From contig JAJYNV010000175.1 in the NCBI GenBank assembly GCA_021786135.1, positions 1 to 14,687 on the forward strand: a stretch of 14,687 nt of DNA, written 5' to 3'. Positions 1 through 7,976 of the stretch are shown here, piece by piece. Made by a program: the position numbers and the translations under genes. Within the stretch, counting starts at the first letter, position 1. Each line of letters starts with the position of its first letter. Below the pieces are notes generated by a model that saw nothing but the letters and a program-made list of their open reading frames with translations, was not told the DNA's origin and did no database searches. The DNA is from Bacillota bacterium (lineage in GTDB: Bacteria > Bacillota > Sulfobacillia > JAJZYS01 > JAJYTV01).

Positions 1-1229
1 TGGATCTCGTCCAGCCTGCGCCTGAGCCAGCCCTCGTCCGGCGTCTCGCGCTCCAGCAGGAAGAGCCTGGCCCCGACGTCATCGTGCAGCACGGTACAGA
101 CGACAGCCCATGCCGGCTGGCCGTCCCTCCCCGCCCGGCCGCTCTCCTGCGCGTACGCCTCGACGGACTCCGGCACGGAGATATGCAGCACCACCCGGAT
201 ATCCGGTTTGTCGACACCCATCCCGAAGGCGTTCGTGGCGACGATGACGGAGACGTCCCCCGCCATGAAACGCTCCAGCACCCGCAGGCGCTCCTCCCTG
301 GCAAGGCCCGCGTGATACGGCAGCACCTCCCGCTGCAGCGCGGCGGAGAGCTGCGCCGCCCAGGCCTCGGTCTGGCCGCGTGTCGTCGCATAGACGATCG
401 CCGAGCCGCCGGCAGCTCTCCCCAGCCAGCGCAGGACGGCCCTCCCGCGCTCCTCCTCGCTGTGGAGGGTCTCCACCGCGTAGCGCAGGTTCGGCCTGTC
501 CCAAGGTGCGACGAGCACGCGCCGGATGCCGAAGCTGCGCATGATGTCCTGGCGCACCCTGGGCGGGGCCGTGGCCGTAAGCGCGAGAAGACGGGGACGG
601 CCGAGCAACCGGCGGAAATCCTCGATCAACCGGTAGTCCGGGCGGAAGTCATGACCCCATTCGGAGACGCAGTGCGCCTCGTCCACAGCGAGCAGGCTGA
701 CCGGCACCGCGGTCAGGGCGTCGCGGAACTCCGCGCTCCGCAGCCGCTCTGGTGCAACAAAGGCAATCTTTGCGCCACCTTGCCGCAGCCTATGGTACGC
801 GCGGGCGAGCTCTTGCGGCGTCAGTGCCCCTGTCAGGGCCAAGGCGGAAATGCCGCGGCGTTCGAGGGAGCGCACCTGATCCTGCATCAGCGCGATGAGC
901 GGTGAGATGACGAGGGTGAGCCCCGGCAGCACGAGTGAGGGCAGCTGGTAGCAGAGCGACTTGCCGGCGGACGTCGGCATCACCGCAAGAATGTCTTCCC
1001 CGCTGAGGACCGCCTCGATCACCTGCCGCTGCAGGGGGCGGAAGGCGGCGAAGCCGAAGCGCTCCTGCAGCAGGGCCGAAAGATCCGGCGGGGCCGGCTG
1101 CGAGCGCACGAGGACGATCCGGCCCGCACCGAGCTCGAGAGCCAGTTCGTCGCCCGGTCGAAGCCCGGCAGCCGCGATTTCCCGCGCGGGCAGCCTGATC
1201 GACCCGTCCCTCTCGATCTTCAGGCCCAC
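1..1229 (-). CDS. RecQ-family DNA helicase with AbrB-like N-terminal domain (3' end beyond window)
   Basis: This is a superfamily 2, 3'-5' DNA helicase of the RecQ family, of which 409 residues are visible. Residues 1-43 read like a SpoVT/AbrB swapped-hairpin domain (DGSIRLPAREI, then LRPGDELALEL). The RecQ core follows: motif 0 near residues 58-68 (FGFAAFRPLQRQ), Walker A MPTSAGKS (84-91, with SA where RecQ usually has GG), DEAHC (183-187), LTATA (217-221) and QESGRAGRDG (361-370). The zinc-binding region would follow, and the reading frame leaves the window at base 1. The start is GTG at 1229, because GGAGG lies 7 bases upstream and the AbrB-like domain begins at once. The gene lies 148 bases after the BrxL-like gene on the same strand, so it is probably co-transcribed. 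The family unwinds duplex DNA, forks and recombination intermediates; the AbrB-like domain could add DNA binding or dimerisation (inference). The RecQ call is very sure and the AbrB call is moderate. Confidence 0.93.
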   Translation of the reverse strand, partial: MGLKIERDGSIRLPAREIAAAGLRPGDELALELGAGRIVLVRSQPAPPDLSALLQERFGFAAFRPLQRQVIEAVLSGEDILAVMPTSAGKSLCYQLPSLVLPGLTLVISPLIALMQDQVRSLERRGISALALTGALTPQELARAYHRLRQGGAKIAFVAPERLRSAEFRDALTAVPVSLLAVDEAHCVSEWGHDFRPDYRLIEDFRRLLGRPRLLALTATAPPRVRQDIMRSFGIRRVLVAPWDRPNLRYAVETLHSEEERGRAVLRWLGRAAGGSAIVYATTRGQTEAWAAQLSAALQREVLPYHAGLAREERLRVLERFMAGDVSVIVATNAFGMGVDKPDIRVVLHISVPESVEAYAQESGRAGRDGQPAWAVVCTVLHDDVGARLFLLERETPDEGWLRRRLDEI

Positions 1230-1233
1230 CGTC

Positions 1234-1243
1234 TCACCTCCCC
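1234..1243 (-). promoter_or_regulatory. Shine-Dalgarno sequence of the recQ-like gene
   Basis: On the minus strand the sequence GGGGAGGTGA contains a full GGAGG core, 7 bases before the GTG codon at 1229. It fixes a GTG start in a frame with no nearby ATG and so places the AbrB-like segment inside the protein. Confidence 0.75.
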
Positions 1244-1377
1244 GCTCGGCGACCGACCCGAAACCCGGCGGGATCCCGAGGCTTCGGACCTCCCACCTGC
1301 CTGCACCGTGCACCCGGGGCCGTGCCAGGCGATGCCTGCCCGCCCTGCGGCGCCGGTGAAGACGGTCCGGGCGAGAC

Positions 1378-3417
1378 CTAGACCCGCAAGGCCAGGATCG
1401 CCTCGGTGAGCGTCGACGCCGCGACAATCCGCCAGGAGGCGAGCAGACGATCGATCTCCCGGAGCACGTCCTCCGCCACCGGTCCTAGCACCAGCACGCC
1501 CGGCGCAGTGCGCTGCAGGGTGCCGATGCGCCCGAGGATGTCGGCAGGCGTCGCGAGATGTCCGTGCAGGGTGCTCTCTCCTGCCGCGACCATGGTCTGC
1601 AGGTAGGCTTCACCGCGCAGGGCCGAGACGAGTGCGAGGAGCGCCGGCAGGGCGAGGGACGCACCGTCCTGCACGGCGCCTCCCGCCACCTGCAGTGCCA
1701 GGGCGCGACTCTCGAGCCCGCTCCCACCAAGGCGCAGGAGGCGCTGGTTCGCGAGCAGGAAGCTGTGGGCGATCCTCTCCGCCTCCGCGGCGGCGGCCGG
1801 CAGCCGGCCTTCGGCCCTCAGCCCGCGACCCGTGGCAAGCAGCGACGCCTCGACGCGCAGAAGGCGCCCGCCCGCCTCGGCGCTGCCGTCGCGGTCAAGG
1901 TAGAGACATTCGCCGGGCGCCATGGCCAAGGTCCGCACGCGGGTGGGCTCCATCACCTCGAGGTCCCGGGCGGTGGTCTGCGGCACGCCCTGGAAGCCCA
2001 CTCGGCGCGGCTGGAACTCTCCGGGAGCGATGCGGCAGAGCTGGTCGTGGATGCGCTGGCGCAGTTCCCCTGAAAGGGTGAGGATGGCCTCAAGGACCTC
2101 GGGGTCGCCCGCAGGACCGTTCGGATAGACGAGCTTCACGAGGGCCTCGGCGCTGCGCGTGATGGCGACGGCATCGCGACGCGTCATGCCGGGCTCGAGC
2201 GGATGGCGCCGCAAAAGGCCCTGCATCTCCGCCGCGAACGGCAGGTCCCGCAGCGCGATCAGCACCTCGCCAAAGTAGTCCGAGACGAAGCCGACACCTC
2301 GGGCGAAGGACAGGGGCTCGAGCTTTGGCAGTTCCCAGCCGGGCAGGAAAGCGTGCAGGCGGTCGAGGAAGGCGCTGTCGCGCATCTCATCGGGCAAGGG
2401 TTCGCAGAGGTGGCGGTAGCGCCGGGACGGCAGGTCGCCCTCGACGTCGATGTTGCCGAGCAGCACCACCGAGCAATCCGAGCTGAACTCATGGCGGCCC
2501 CGGCTGAACTGGCCGCTCTCCAGGAAGTCCTTGAGCGCCGCCGCCACCTCGGCGCCGCCGAGGTGCAACCGCGCGATCTCGTCGAAGGCCAGCATGCGCC
2601 GCTGCGCCAGGAGACCCGGCCGGCCGGTCGTGAGGTGGACGAAGAGATTCGCGGGTGTCACGGCGCCACCGGAGATGACGAAGGCGTCCTGCGACATGTT
2701 GCGCGCCAGATAAGTCTTGCCGGTGTTCTTGGGGCCGAGCTCGAGCAGGTGCAGGCTGCCCTCCACGAGAGGCGCGAGCCGCATCAGCAAGAGGAGCTTG
2801 CGCCTGAGGGCCGCTTCGGCGGCGAGCCCCTGCCCAAGCTGCAGCGGGTCGTAGCCCGCCGAGGTCAGGAGCAGGTCGATCCAGTTCTCTGCCGTGAAGT
2901 AGCTCCTGCCCTCGAGGAAGGGCTCGAGGCGCGCGTGGGCCTGGACCGGCTGGAAGTCCCGCACGGCGGTGGCGGGCACGCCATCCGCCACCGGCTGCCA
3001 GTCGAGGTCGATGCGACCCCAGAGACCGCCCGCCAGGAGCCCGGGATGATCCTCCGCCAGAGCCGGATCGAGCCGGACCTGCAGATCCAGGCTCGCGATG
3101 CGGCCGACGTGGCTGCCGTCCTCGACGTCGACCATCACCTCGAGCCGGTCGACGATGCGCAGGCTGCCTTCCTGCACCAGCCGATGGCGCCAGAGATTGC
3201 GTTCGCGCGGCAGCGGATGATGGCTGCGCAGGTAGTCCTCGATGGCTGCGATCGCCGTCTCCTGCGGCCTTTGCGCCAGGAGGAACTCGCTGACATAGCG
3301 CGGCACCTGCCCCTGCCCGCGCAGGCCGAGAGCCATGCCCTTCGGCAGCACCAGCGACTCGCCAAGGGCGCCGAACACCTGCAGCACGCGCTCATCGAAT
3401 GGCGACAGGCGCTCCAT
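1378..3417 (-). CDS. brxL: BrxL-like AAA+ ATPase with degenerate Lon-like C-terminal domain
   Basis: This 679-residue protein has the layout and usual length of BrxL, the AAA+/Lon-related protein of type 1 and type 4 BREX phage resistance. BrxL forms ring-shaped oligomers on DNA. Visible signatures are Walker A GPKNTGKT (228-235), the ISGGAVTPANLF segment (248-259), Walker B MLAFDE (275-280), KDFLESGQFSRG (296-307), GNID (321-324), LPDEMRDSAFLDRLHAFLPGWELP (in 341-364) and the NRRD-like TRRDAV (412-417). The C-terminal ~135 residues resemble a Lon protease fold: DGAS (584-587) matches the catalytic-serine loop, but the position expected for the catalytic lysine reads ILGR (627-630). Proteolysis is therefore doubtful. 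The start ATG overlaps the stop of the upstream ATPase gene by one base (TGATG), so translation is coupled. No PglZ or PglX gene is in view, which is unlike classical BREX. Confidence 0.9.
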   Translation of the reverse strand: MERLSPFDERVLQVFGALGESLVLPKGMALGLRGQGQVPRYVSEFLLAQRPQETAIAAIEDYLRSHHPLPRERNLWRHRLVQEGSLRIVDRLEVMVDVEDGSHVGRIASLDLQVRLDPALAEDHPGLLAGGLWGRIDLDWQPVADGVPATAVRDFQPVQAHARLEPFLEGRSYFTAENWIDLLLTSAGYDPLQLGQGLAAEAALRRKLLLLMRLAPLVEGSLHLLELGPKNTGKTYLARNMSQDAFVISGGAVTPANLFVHLTTGRPGLLAQRRMLAFDEIARLHLGGAEVAAALKDFLESGQFSRGRHEFSSDCSVVLLGNIDVEGDLPSRRYRHLCEPLPDEMRDSAFLDRLHAFLPGWELPKLEPLSFARGVGFVSDYFGEVLIALRDLPFAAEMQGLLRRHPLEPGMTRRDAVAITRSAEALVKLVYPNGPAGDPEVLEAILTLSGELRQRIHDQLCRIAPGEFQPRRVGFQGVPQTTARDLEVMEPTRVRTLAMAPGECLYLDRDGSAEAGGRLLRVEASLLATGRGLRAEGRLPAAAAEAERIAHSFLLANQRLLRLGGSGLESRALALQVAGGAVQDGASLALPALLALVSALRGEAYLQTMVAAGESTLHGHLATPADILGRIGTLQRTAPGVLVLGPVAEDVLREIDRLLASWRIVAASTLTEAILALRV

Positions 3418-4658
3418 CAGCCGTCCCAGTCGCGCCGCACCGCGCCGCCGTCGGGCGGCTCGCCCTCGGCGGCCGCCACCTCGGGCAAAGGCTCGGCCAA
3501 GCCGTGCACCCTGAGCTCAGGTTCCTCGCCGTACACGCGGTAAAGGTCGAGGAAGTGCACCGCCGCGCGCACCATCTGGCGCACCTTGATGTCGCGCTCG
3601 CGCAGGGGCACGCGGATGCGCTGCAGCAAGGCGCTGCCGCTGAGCGGCGGCTCCCAGCCGAAGGCCTCGGCGTGCAGGCGCACGATGCCGTCGAAGACCT
3701 GCGCGAGATCGGACTCCGACAGCGGCGGCAGGTTGGGCGCCCCCTGCAGCTGGCGGATCGGCCCCTCGATGCGCGCCGCGAGCTCCGCCTCGCCGCGCGC
3801 AGCGAGCCAGAGCGGCAGCTCCACGGCTTCTTGCAGCCGCTCCGTGAGCGTCTGCTGGAACGACGCGGCCACCGCGACGACGCTGTAGGTCCGCGGCAAG
3901 GCCTTCCCATCCTGCAGGCGACCCAGGAGATCGTAGGAGCGGGCGCGGGCGCGCCGGCCGACGCTGCCGATCATCTCGGCCTCGTCGATCAGGATGACCC
4001 AGCCCGAGAGGCCGGCGACCGCCGCGGCTTCCGCCACGAGGCGCAGGTAGTCGAATGCTCCGTCAAGCTTGAAGCGCTCGACCTGGCCGAGTTTGCGGCC
4101 CGTGTTGTCGAAGTAGGCGCGGCGCAGGTCGGGAAGCGCGAGGAAATAGCCGGCAAGATCGCGTTCGAGGGGCTCCGTGTCACCGCGGCCGCCGTCGAAG
4201 CTGGCCTCGAGCACCGCCGCCACCTTGGGGTGCAGCCGCGTCTGCGCGATGCGCAGAAGGCGCTCGGTGGCCTCGCCGCTGCGCCTGATCTCCTGCCAGA
4301 GGGGATCGAGGCCCGGACGGTCCACGCCGGGAAAGAAAGTGCTCGCGGCCAGCTTGCGGTAGACGCGATCCAGGCGGTCCAGGGGGGACTCGCGGCTCAC
4401 GGTCAGCGTGCTCACGAGGAAGCGCTCCGCCTCAGCCAGGTTGCGCACCGCCTGCAGCGTATGGCTCTTGCCATCGCCGTAGTTGGCGGCGACGATGCGC
4501 ATGCTGCGCCGGGCGCGGCCCGCCTGCACCGAGCGCAGGTCCTCCGCGATGTCCGCCATGGTGCGGCCGCGGCCCGCCGACATCGCGTCCGCCGCGAGGC
4601 GCGACGGCACGCCCGCCCGCAACTGTTCGATCGAGGTGCGCGCCAATCTACGCTCCAA
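3417..4658 (-). CDS. BrxD-like P-loop ATPase (DUF2791 / BREX ATP-binding family)
   Basis: This protein of about 413 residues resembles BrxD and the DUF2791 ATP-binding proteins of BREX systems. Its N-terminus EQLRAGVPSR (11-20) matches the family's 'LR-GVP' opening. Walker A is A-N-Y-G-D-G-K-S-H (58-66), the family's Y-G-x-G-K-S-H form but with Ala for the usual first Gly. Walker B is ILIDEAEM (222-229), followed by a sensor-like strand YSVVAVAASF (258-267). The first possible start is TTG at 4658, with an AAGGGGG-type ribosome site 9 bases upstream. It overlaps the preceding gene by 11 bases. A second in-frame TTG at 4646 has GGAG 6 bases upstream and follows the previous stop directly, so it is a real alternative. 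The stop overlaps the brxL start. The protein probably couples ATP hydrolysis to assembly or DNA loading in the complex (inference); the partners are unknown. Confidence 0.85.
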   Translation of the reverse strand: MERRLARTSIEQLRAGVPSRLAADAMSAGRGRTMADIAEDLRSVQAGRARRSMRIVAANYGDGKSHTLQAVRNLAEAERFLVSTLTVSRESPLDRLDRVYRKLAASTFFPGVDRPGLDPLWQEIRRSGEATERLLRIAQTRLHPKVAAVLEASFDGGRGDTEPLERDLAGYFLALPDLRRAYFDNTGRKLGQVERFKLDGAFDYLRLVAEAAAVAGLSGWVILIDEAEMIGSVGRRARARSYDLLGRLQDGKALPRTYSVVAVAASFQQTLTERLQEAVELPLWLAARGEAELAARIEGPIRQLQGAPNLPPLSESDLAQVFDGIVRLHAEAFGWEPPLSGSALLQRIRVPLRERDIKVRQMVRAAVHFLDLYRVYGEEPELRVHGLAEPLPEVAAAEGEPPDGGAVRRDWDG

Positions 4659-5766
4659 CCGTGTCCGCCCCCTTGCCCACGATCGCCTCGACCAGAACTT
4701 TCACCGGCGAGACCGGACCCATCGCCACCAGGCTCCAGGACTCCAGCACCACCTGCGGCGAGGCGCCATAGGCTTCCGCCAGGGCCGTCCGCCAGGCTGG
4801 CCAGTCCCGGCGCCAGACGCCGTCGAGATCCTTGACGTCGTCAAAGGGGTTGGGCCTCACACTCTCCACTTCCGGCTCGACCCGCATGGCCAGCGCGGCG
4901 TAACTGCGCAGGCCCGCCCGCTCGTCGTCGAACAGCTCCGGCCTGCCGGCGAAGAGCACGAAGAGGCCCGGCATCCCCTGGCCCTCGTCGATCAGCTCCC
5001 GGACGGCCTCGAAGGCGTCATCGCGGCGCAGTCGCGTGTAGCGCACCTGTCCCTCGCCGCCCAGGAGGCAGTCCATGTCGTCGATCGTGAGCAGGAGTCC
5101 CTTGCCGCCGACGAGGCGCTGGGCGTAAAGGAGCGAGCGCAGGATCTCCCGCGCGCCAAAGCGGTCGACCGCCATGCCGATGCCGGCGCGCCGCCTTAAG
5201 GTCCCCGATACCTTGCCGCCGGACATCCAGGCGGCGGCCGTCTCGCGGTGACCGAACTCCTGGGCGAACTCGGGTCTCAGCCAGGCGTAGGCGAGGTGGC
5301 GCAGGGCGGTCGCGACCGGCGGCGCGATGCGCGGCTCAGCGTAGAGGAAGTCCAGGGCACCGGCGAGATCGGCCGCGACCGCGGCCCCGGGGCGCCCGCG
5401 CGCGACGAGGTATGCCTCGAGGTCTCCGTCCTGGCCGGGCCGGAACTCGGCTGCGCCAGCGCGGCGGGCCGCCTCGACGGCGAACTGCAGCGCGATGGCC
5501 TCCAGGGAGAGTCCGCCCAGGATGGCGCGATAGAGCTCGTCGAAGCGGCCGATCTGCACTTCCCTTGCCGAGACGCCTGCTGTGAGGAAGCCCTCGTCCG
5601 CGGCAACCGAGCGCATCTCGGCGAGGAGGCGCGTCTTGCCGCTGCCCTCGCGCCCCCTGAGCCACTTGACGGCGGAGCCGCCTTCGGCCACGTAGGACCT
5701 CAGATATTCGTCGCTCCAGAAGGCGACGATGCCGCCCGGGTCGACGAAGGCTCCCCGCTCAGACAT
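4648..5766 (-). CDS. Second BrxD-like P-loop ATPase
   Basis: This 372-residue protein has a P-loop NTPase core: Walker A GREGSGKT (38-45) and Walker B LLLTIDDMD (224-232). The distal part RDDAFEAVRELIDEGQGMPG, then LFVLFAGRPELFDD and RSYAALAMR (about 248-295), follows the pattern of the BrxD/DUF2791 ATPases, where a sensor strand ends in an 'aGtpeLf' motif before a 'Y-x-AL-x-R' segment. It is thus a divergent relative of the next gene, and the pair may form a hetero-oligomeric ring or a two-part ATPase (inference). The start ATG at 5766 lies inside the end of the upstream gene, with an 8-base overlap ATGTCTGA. Its own stop lies in the start region of the next ATPase. No signal peptide or membrane segment is seen. 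The P-loop call is certain; the BrxD-like assignment rests on motif pattern only. Confidence 0.82.
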   Translation of the reverse strand: MSERGAFVDPGGIVAFWSDEYLRSYVAEGGSAVKWLRGREGSGKTRLLAEMRSVAADEGFLTAGVSAREVQIGRFDELYRAILGGLSLEAIALQFAVEAARRAGAAEFRPGQDGDLEAYLVARGRPGAAVAADLAGALDFLYAEPRIAPPVATALRHLAYAWLRPEFAQEFGHRETAAAWMSGGKVSGTLRRRAGIGMAVDRFGAREILRSLLYAQRLVGGKGLLLTIDDMDCLLGGEGQVRYTRLRRDDAFEAVRELIDEGQGMPGLFVLFAGRPELFDDERAGLRSYAALAMRVEPEVESVRPNPFDDVKDLDGVWRRDWPAWRTALAEAYGASPQVVLESWSLVAMGPVSPVKVLVEAIVGKGADTVGA

Positions 5767-6553
5767 CGTCCTCGACCTTCACCAGGCGCAGGATGCCAAG
5801 GGCATCCGTGCCGCCCTTGGCGTTCGGCACCGCCAAGTTGCCCGAGCGCCCGTTCAGGAAGCTGAGCTGGTGGTGGTCATAGACCATGTCCGACTCCCGG
5901 CGCAGGCGGTAGATGTCGAACGCGAACTCGCTCCTCGTGTAGTCCCCTGCGCCACTGCGCATGGTCAGCACCTCGTGGATGGCGAGGAGCGAGACGTCCA
6001 TGCTCTTCGATCCCCCGGCCTGCCGCAGCAGCTTGTGCGCTGCCGTCAGGGCCTTCATGAAGCGGTTCTGATTGAAGCTCGAGCGGTGCAGGGCCTGATA
6101 ACTCGCCTGCACCTCGCGCAGCAGGGACTGGGGTTCGAGCGTCGACGTCCTGCGGCGGGAGACCGTCGCCTGCTCCGAGGAAAGGTCCAGCGCGATCTTA
6201 AGCGGGAACACTTCGTACTCCGGGAACGCGCCCTGCAGCGGCAACCGCAGCTGCTGCGCCGCACGCTCGATCGCCTCGGCGTAGGCCCCGAGGCCTGCAG
6301 CGGCGTCCTGGGCGGTCCAGCCGCTCAGAAGGGCGTCGGCCCGCTGCGCCGCGGCGGCGACGTCCTGGGCCAGCTGGGCGGCTTCCGGCAGCCGCTGCCG
6401 CAGAAGGCGCAGATCCCAGCGCTCCGCCGCTTTGCCGATCTGGCGGCTGATCCGCTGCAGCCTTCCCGCCGCGCTGGCGAACTCCTTCCAGGACTCCAGC
6501 ATCTCGTCCGGTAACAGGGCCCCCTGCTCCACTGTGAGGGTCTCCTCCAACAT
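5759..6553 (-). CDS. Unknown protein, helical N-terminus; first gene of the brxD/brxL/recQ operon
   Basis: I do not recognise this 264-residue protein. Residues 15-105 are rich in Ala, Leu, Glu and Arg and look helical, possibly a coiled coil. A more globular part follows: FPEYEVFPLKIALDL (110-124), SRRRTSTLEP (132-141), then an alpha/beta C-terminus with YDHHQLSFLNG (225-235). There is no cysteine cluster, P-loop or nuclease motif that I can see. The ATG at 6553 is chosen because AGGAGG lies 5 bases upstream. An in-frame ATG at 6628 would add 25 residues but has a weaker ribosome site. The gene leads the operon and overlaps the first ATPase gene by 8 bases, so it is probably a dedicated subunit, for example an adaptor or target-recognition protein (inference). 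Confidence 0.75.
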   Translation of the reverse strand: MLEETLTVEQGALLPDEMLESWKEFASAAGRLQRISRQIGKAAERWDLRLLRQRLPEAAQLAQDVAAAAQRADALLSGWTAQDAAAGLGAYAEAIERAAQQLRLPLQGAFPEYEVFPLKIALDLSSEQATVSRRRTSTLEPQSLLREVQASYQALHRSSFNQNRFMKALTAAHKLLRQAGGSKSMDVSLLAIHEVLTMRSGAGDYTRSEFAFDIYRLRRESDMVYDHHQLSFLNGRSGNLAVPNAKGGTDALGILRLVKVEDDV

Positions 6554-6558
6554 TTCTG

Positions 6559-6564
6559 CCTCCT
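6559..6564 (-). promoter_or_regulatory. Shine-Dalgarno sequence selecting the start at 6553
   Basis: A perfect AGGAGG on the minus strand, 5 bases before ATG 6553. It favours this start over the in-frame ATG at 6628. Confidence 0.75.
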
Positions 6565-6731
6565 CGCGTTGCGCGCGACCGACCGCTCCGGGTCGCGCCA
6601 AGAGCGCGTCTGGAGGCCAATTCGACATGCTGCAGAGCCATCCCCTGCAGGCCTCTTCACCATAATCTGCTCGCGGTCCCGACGGCGTCCGGTGGGGCGA
6701 AGGATTGCCAGGCCGCCCGGCGAACCCGACA

Positions 6732-6745
6732 TGCGGTCAACCGCA
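6732..6745. promoter_or_regulatory. Inverted repeat in divergent promoter region, candidate operator
   Basis: The arms TGCGGT and ACCGCA pair perfectly around a 2-base spacer. The site lies 43 bases upstream of the plus-strand ATG at 6789, in the 235-base region (6554-6788) shared with the minus-strand operon. On the minus strand it contains TTGACC, similar to a -35 box, but no good -10 box follows at the usual distance. A role as operator for either transcript is a guess from position and symmetry; the N-terminal winged-helix-like region of the adjacent gene makes autoregulation conceivable. Confidence 0.35.
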
Positions 6746-6788
6746 CACGAGCGCGTCTGCGGCTCAGTGCCATCTGGAAGGTGAAAGT

Positions 6789-7976
6789 ATGCCAAAGCCG
6801 CATGCCGATGACCTCGCGACGGCCGCGGTCCTGGTCCTTGCGGCGATGCCCGGCCCTGCCGGAACGGCGGCGATCAAGGCCCTGCTGCCCGAACCGCTGC
6901 GCGACGCGACCGAGGCGCAGATCGGCGCCGCATTGCGTGCACATCCCCTCTGCGTCAGTGTTGCGCGCGGTCTCTACGCCTACCTGCCCCGGGCGCTGGA
7001 CGGGTCCCGAACCTACCTGCCAGGCCCCCTGCCCGCAGGGCGCGGCATCGTCGTCCTGCCGGACGAGGCGCTGGTTCTGCTCTGGCCCGAGGGCCTGCGT
7101 AGAGCGAAATCGGCGCAGCTCGCGGCACAGGTCCGGCTGCCGGACGGGCGGCAGGTGCCATGGCGCCCCGAGCGCGTCTCGGCGACCTTCGCCTTATCTC
7201 CAGAGCCGATCTCCGGGCGCGCAGGCTTTTGGCTGACCTGCGTCGATGCGGCCGCGAGGCGCTTCGCGATCGAGCCGTGCCCGCCCCCGGCGCCGGAGCT
7301 CGAAGCCCTGCGCGAGCAGCGCTGGCGCGAGCTGGCCGCATCCCTGATGCGCCCGCTCCAGCCCTATGCCCCGGACCTCCTGGCGCGCAAGCTGCTTGGA
7401 GCCGGCGCCTACCGGGAGGACCCGCCCTGCGCCACCATGGCGGATCTCGCAGCGCGTCCGCCCTTCGATCGCAAGTATGCCGTCACCTATCGCCCGGACC
7501 TCACCGCCGTCATGTGGCGACTCTTCCGCCACCGGTCATCCATGCTGCCGGAGCCCTTCACGCTACCGTCGCCCTTCGCCCGCGGCACGATCTACCGGCT
7601 GCAGGTCCGGCTTGGCCGATGGCAGGCAGACCTCACGGTGGAGGCGGGGCAGACCCTGGAGGATCTGCACCTTCTGCTGCAGGAGGTGCTGGACTGGGAC
7701 CGCGATCACCTCTACGCCTTCTACCTGAGCGGCCGGCGCTTCGACCAGCTGACCGAGGTCGCGTGCCCGATGGCCGGCGACGCCCTGCCGACCACGGATC
7801 AGGTAACGTTCGGCCACTTCGATCCTGCGCCAGGCCACCGCTTTCTCTACCTCTTCGACTTCGGCGACGAATGGCGCTTCGAGATCACGGTGACGGGCCG
7901 CGCACCGACGTCGGACCTCGCGGGAGAGCCGCTCTGCAGCGCGGTATCCGGCCCGCCGCCGCGCCAGTACGGGTGA
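6789..7976 (+). CDS. pRiA4b ORF-3-like domain protein with N-terminal winged-helix-like region
   Basis: This 395-residue protein ends in a plasmid pRiA4b ORF-3-like domain (about 267-390), a family found in plasmid, transposon and accessory genes without a firm biochemical role. The marks are IYRLQVRLG (268-276), TLEDLHLLLQEVLDWDRDHLYAF (in 289-311), the hallmark DFGDEWRFEI (357-366) and the C-terminal GPPPRQYG. Residues 8-66 have the pattern of a winged helix similar to HARE-HTH domains, ending in ARGLYAYLP; this is tentative. The ATG at 6789 is chosen because AAGGTGAAAG precedes it. The frame is open further upstream but without a ribosome site. It is the only plus-strand gene inside the minus-strand cluster, separating the helicase unit from the ATPase/BrxL/RecQ unit. 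It may be a regulator, an accessory subunit or an insertion (inference). Confidence 0.88.
   Translation: MPKPHADDLATAAVLVLAAMPGPAGTAAIKALLPEPLRDATEAQIGAALRAHPLCVSVARGLYAYLPRALDGSRTYLPGPLPAGRGIVVLPDEALVLLWPEGLRRAKSAQLAAQVRLPDGRQVPWRPERVSATFALSPEPISGRAGFWLTCVDAAARRFAIEPCPPPAPELEALREQRWRELAASLMRPLQPYAPDLLARKLLGAGAYREDPPCATMADLAARPPFDRKYAVTYRPDLTAVMWRLFRHRSSMLPEPFTLPSPFARGTIYRLQVRLGRWQADLTVEAGQTLEDLHLLLQEVLDWDRDHLYAFYLSGRRFDQLTEVACPMAGDALPTTDQVTFGHFDPAPGHRFLYLFDFGDEWRFEITVTGRAPTSDLAGEPLCSAVSGPPPRQYG

Noticed and set aside
1302..1312. Short palindrome TGCAC-C-GTGCA in the brxL-recQ gap
   Set aside because: Too short to distinguish from chance, and no promoter or T-tract is associated with it.
2203..4835. 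Long plus-strand open frames antisense to the BrxL and BrxD-like genes (2203-3543, 3399-4835)
   Set aside because: They lie opposite genes with clear family motifs, and their translations are rich in Arg, Gln, Ala and His without domains. This is the usual antisense shadow in GC-rich DNA.
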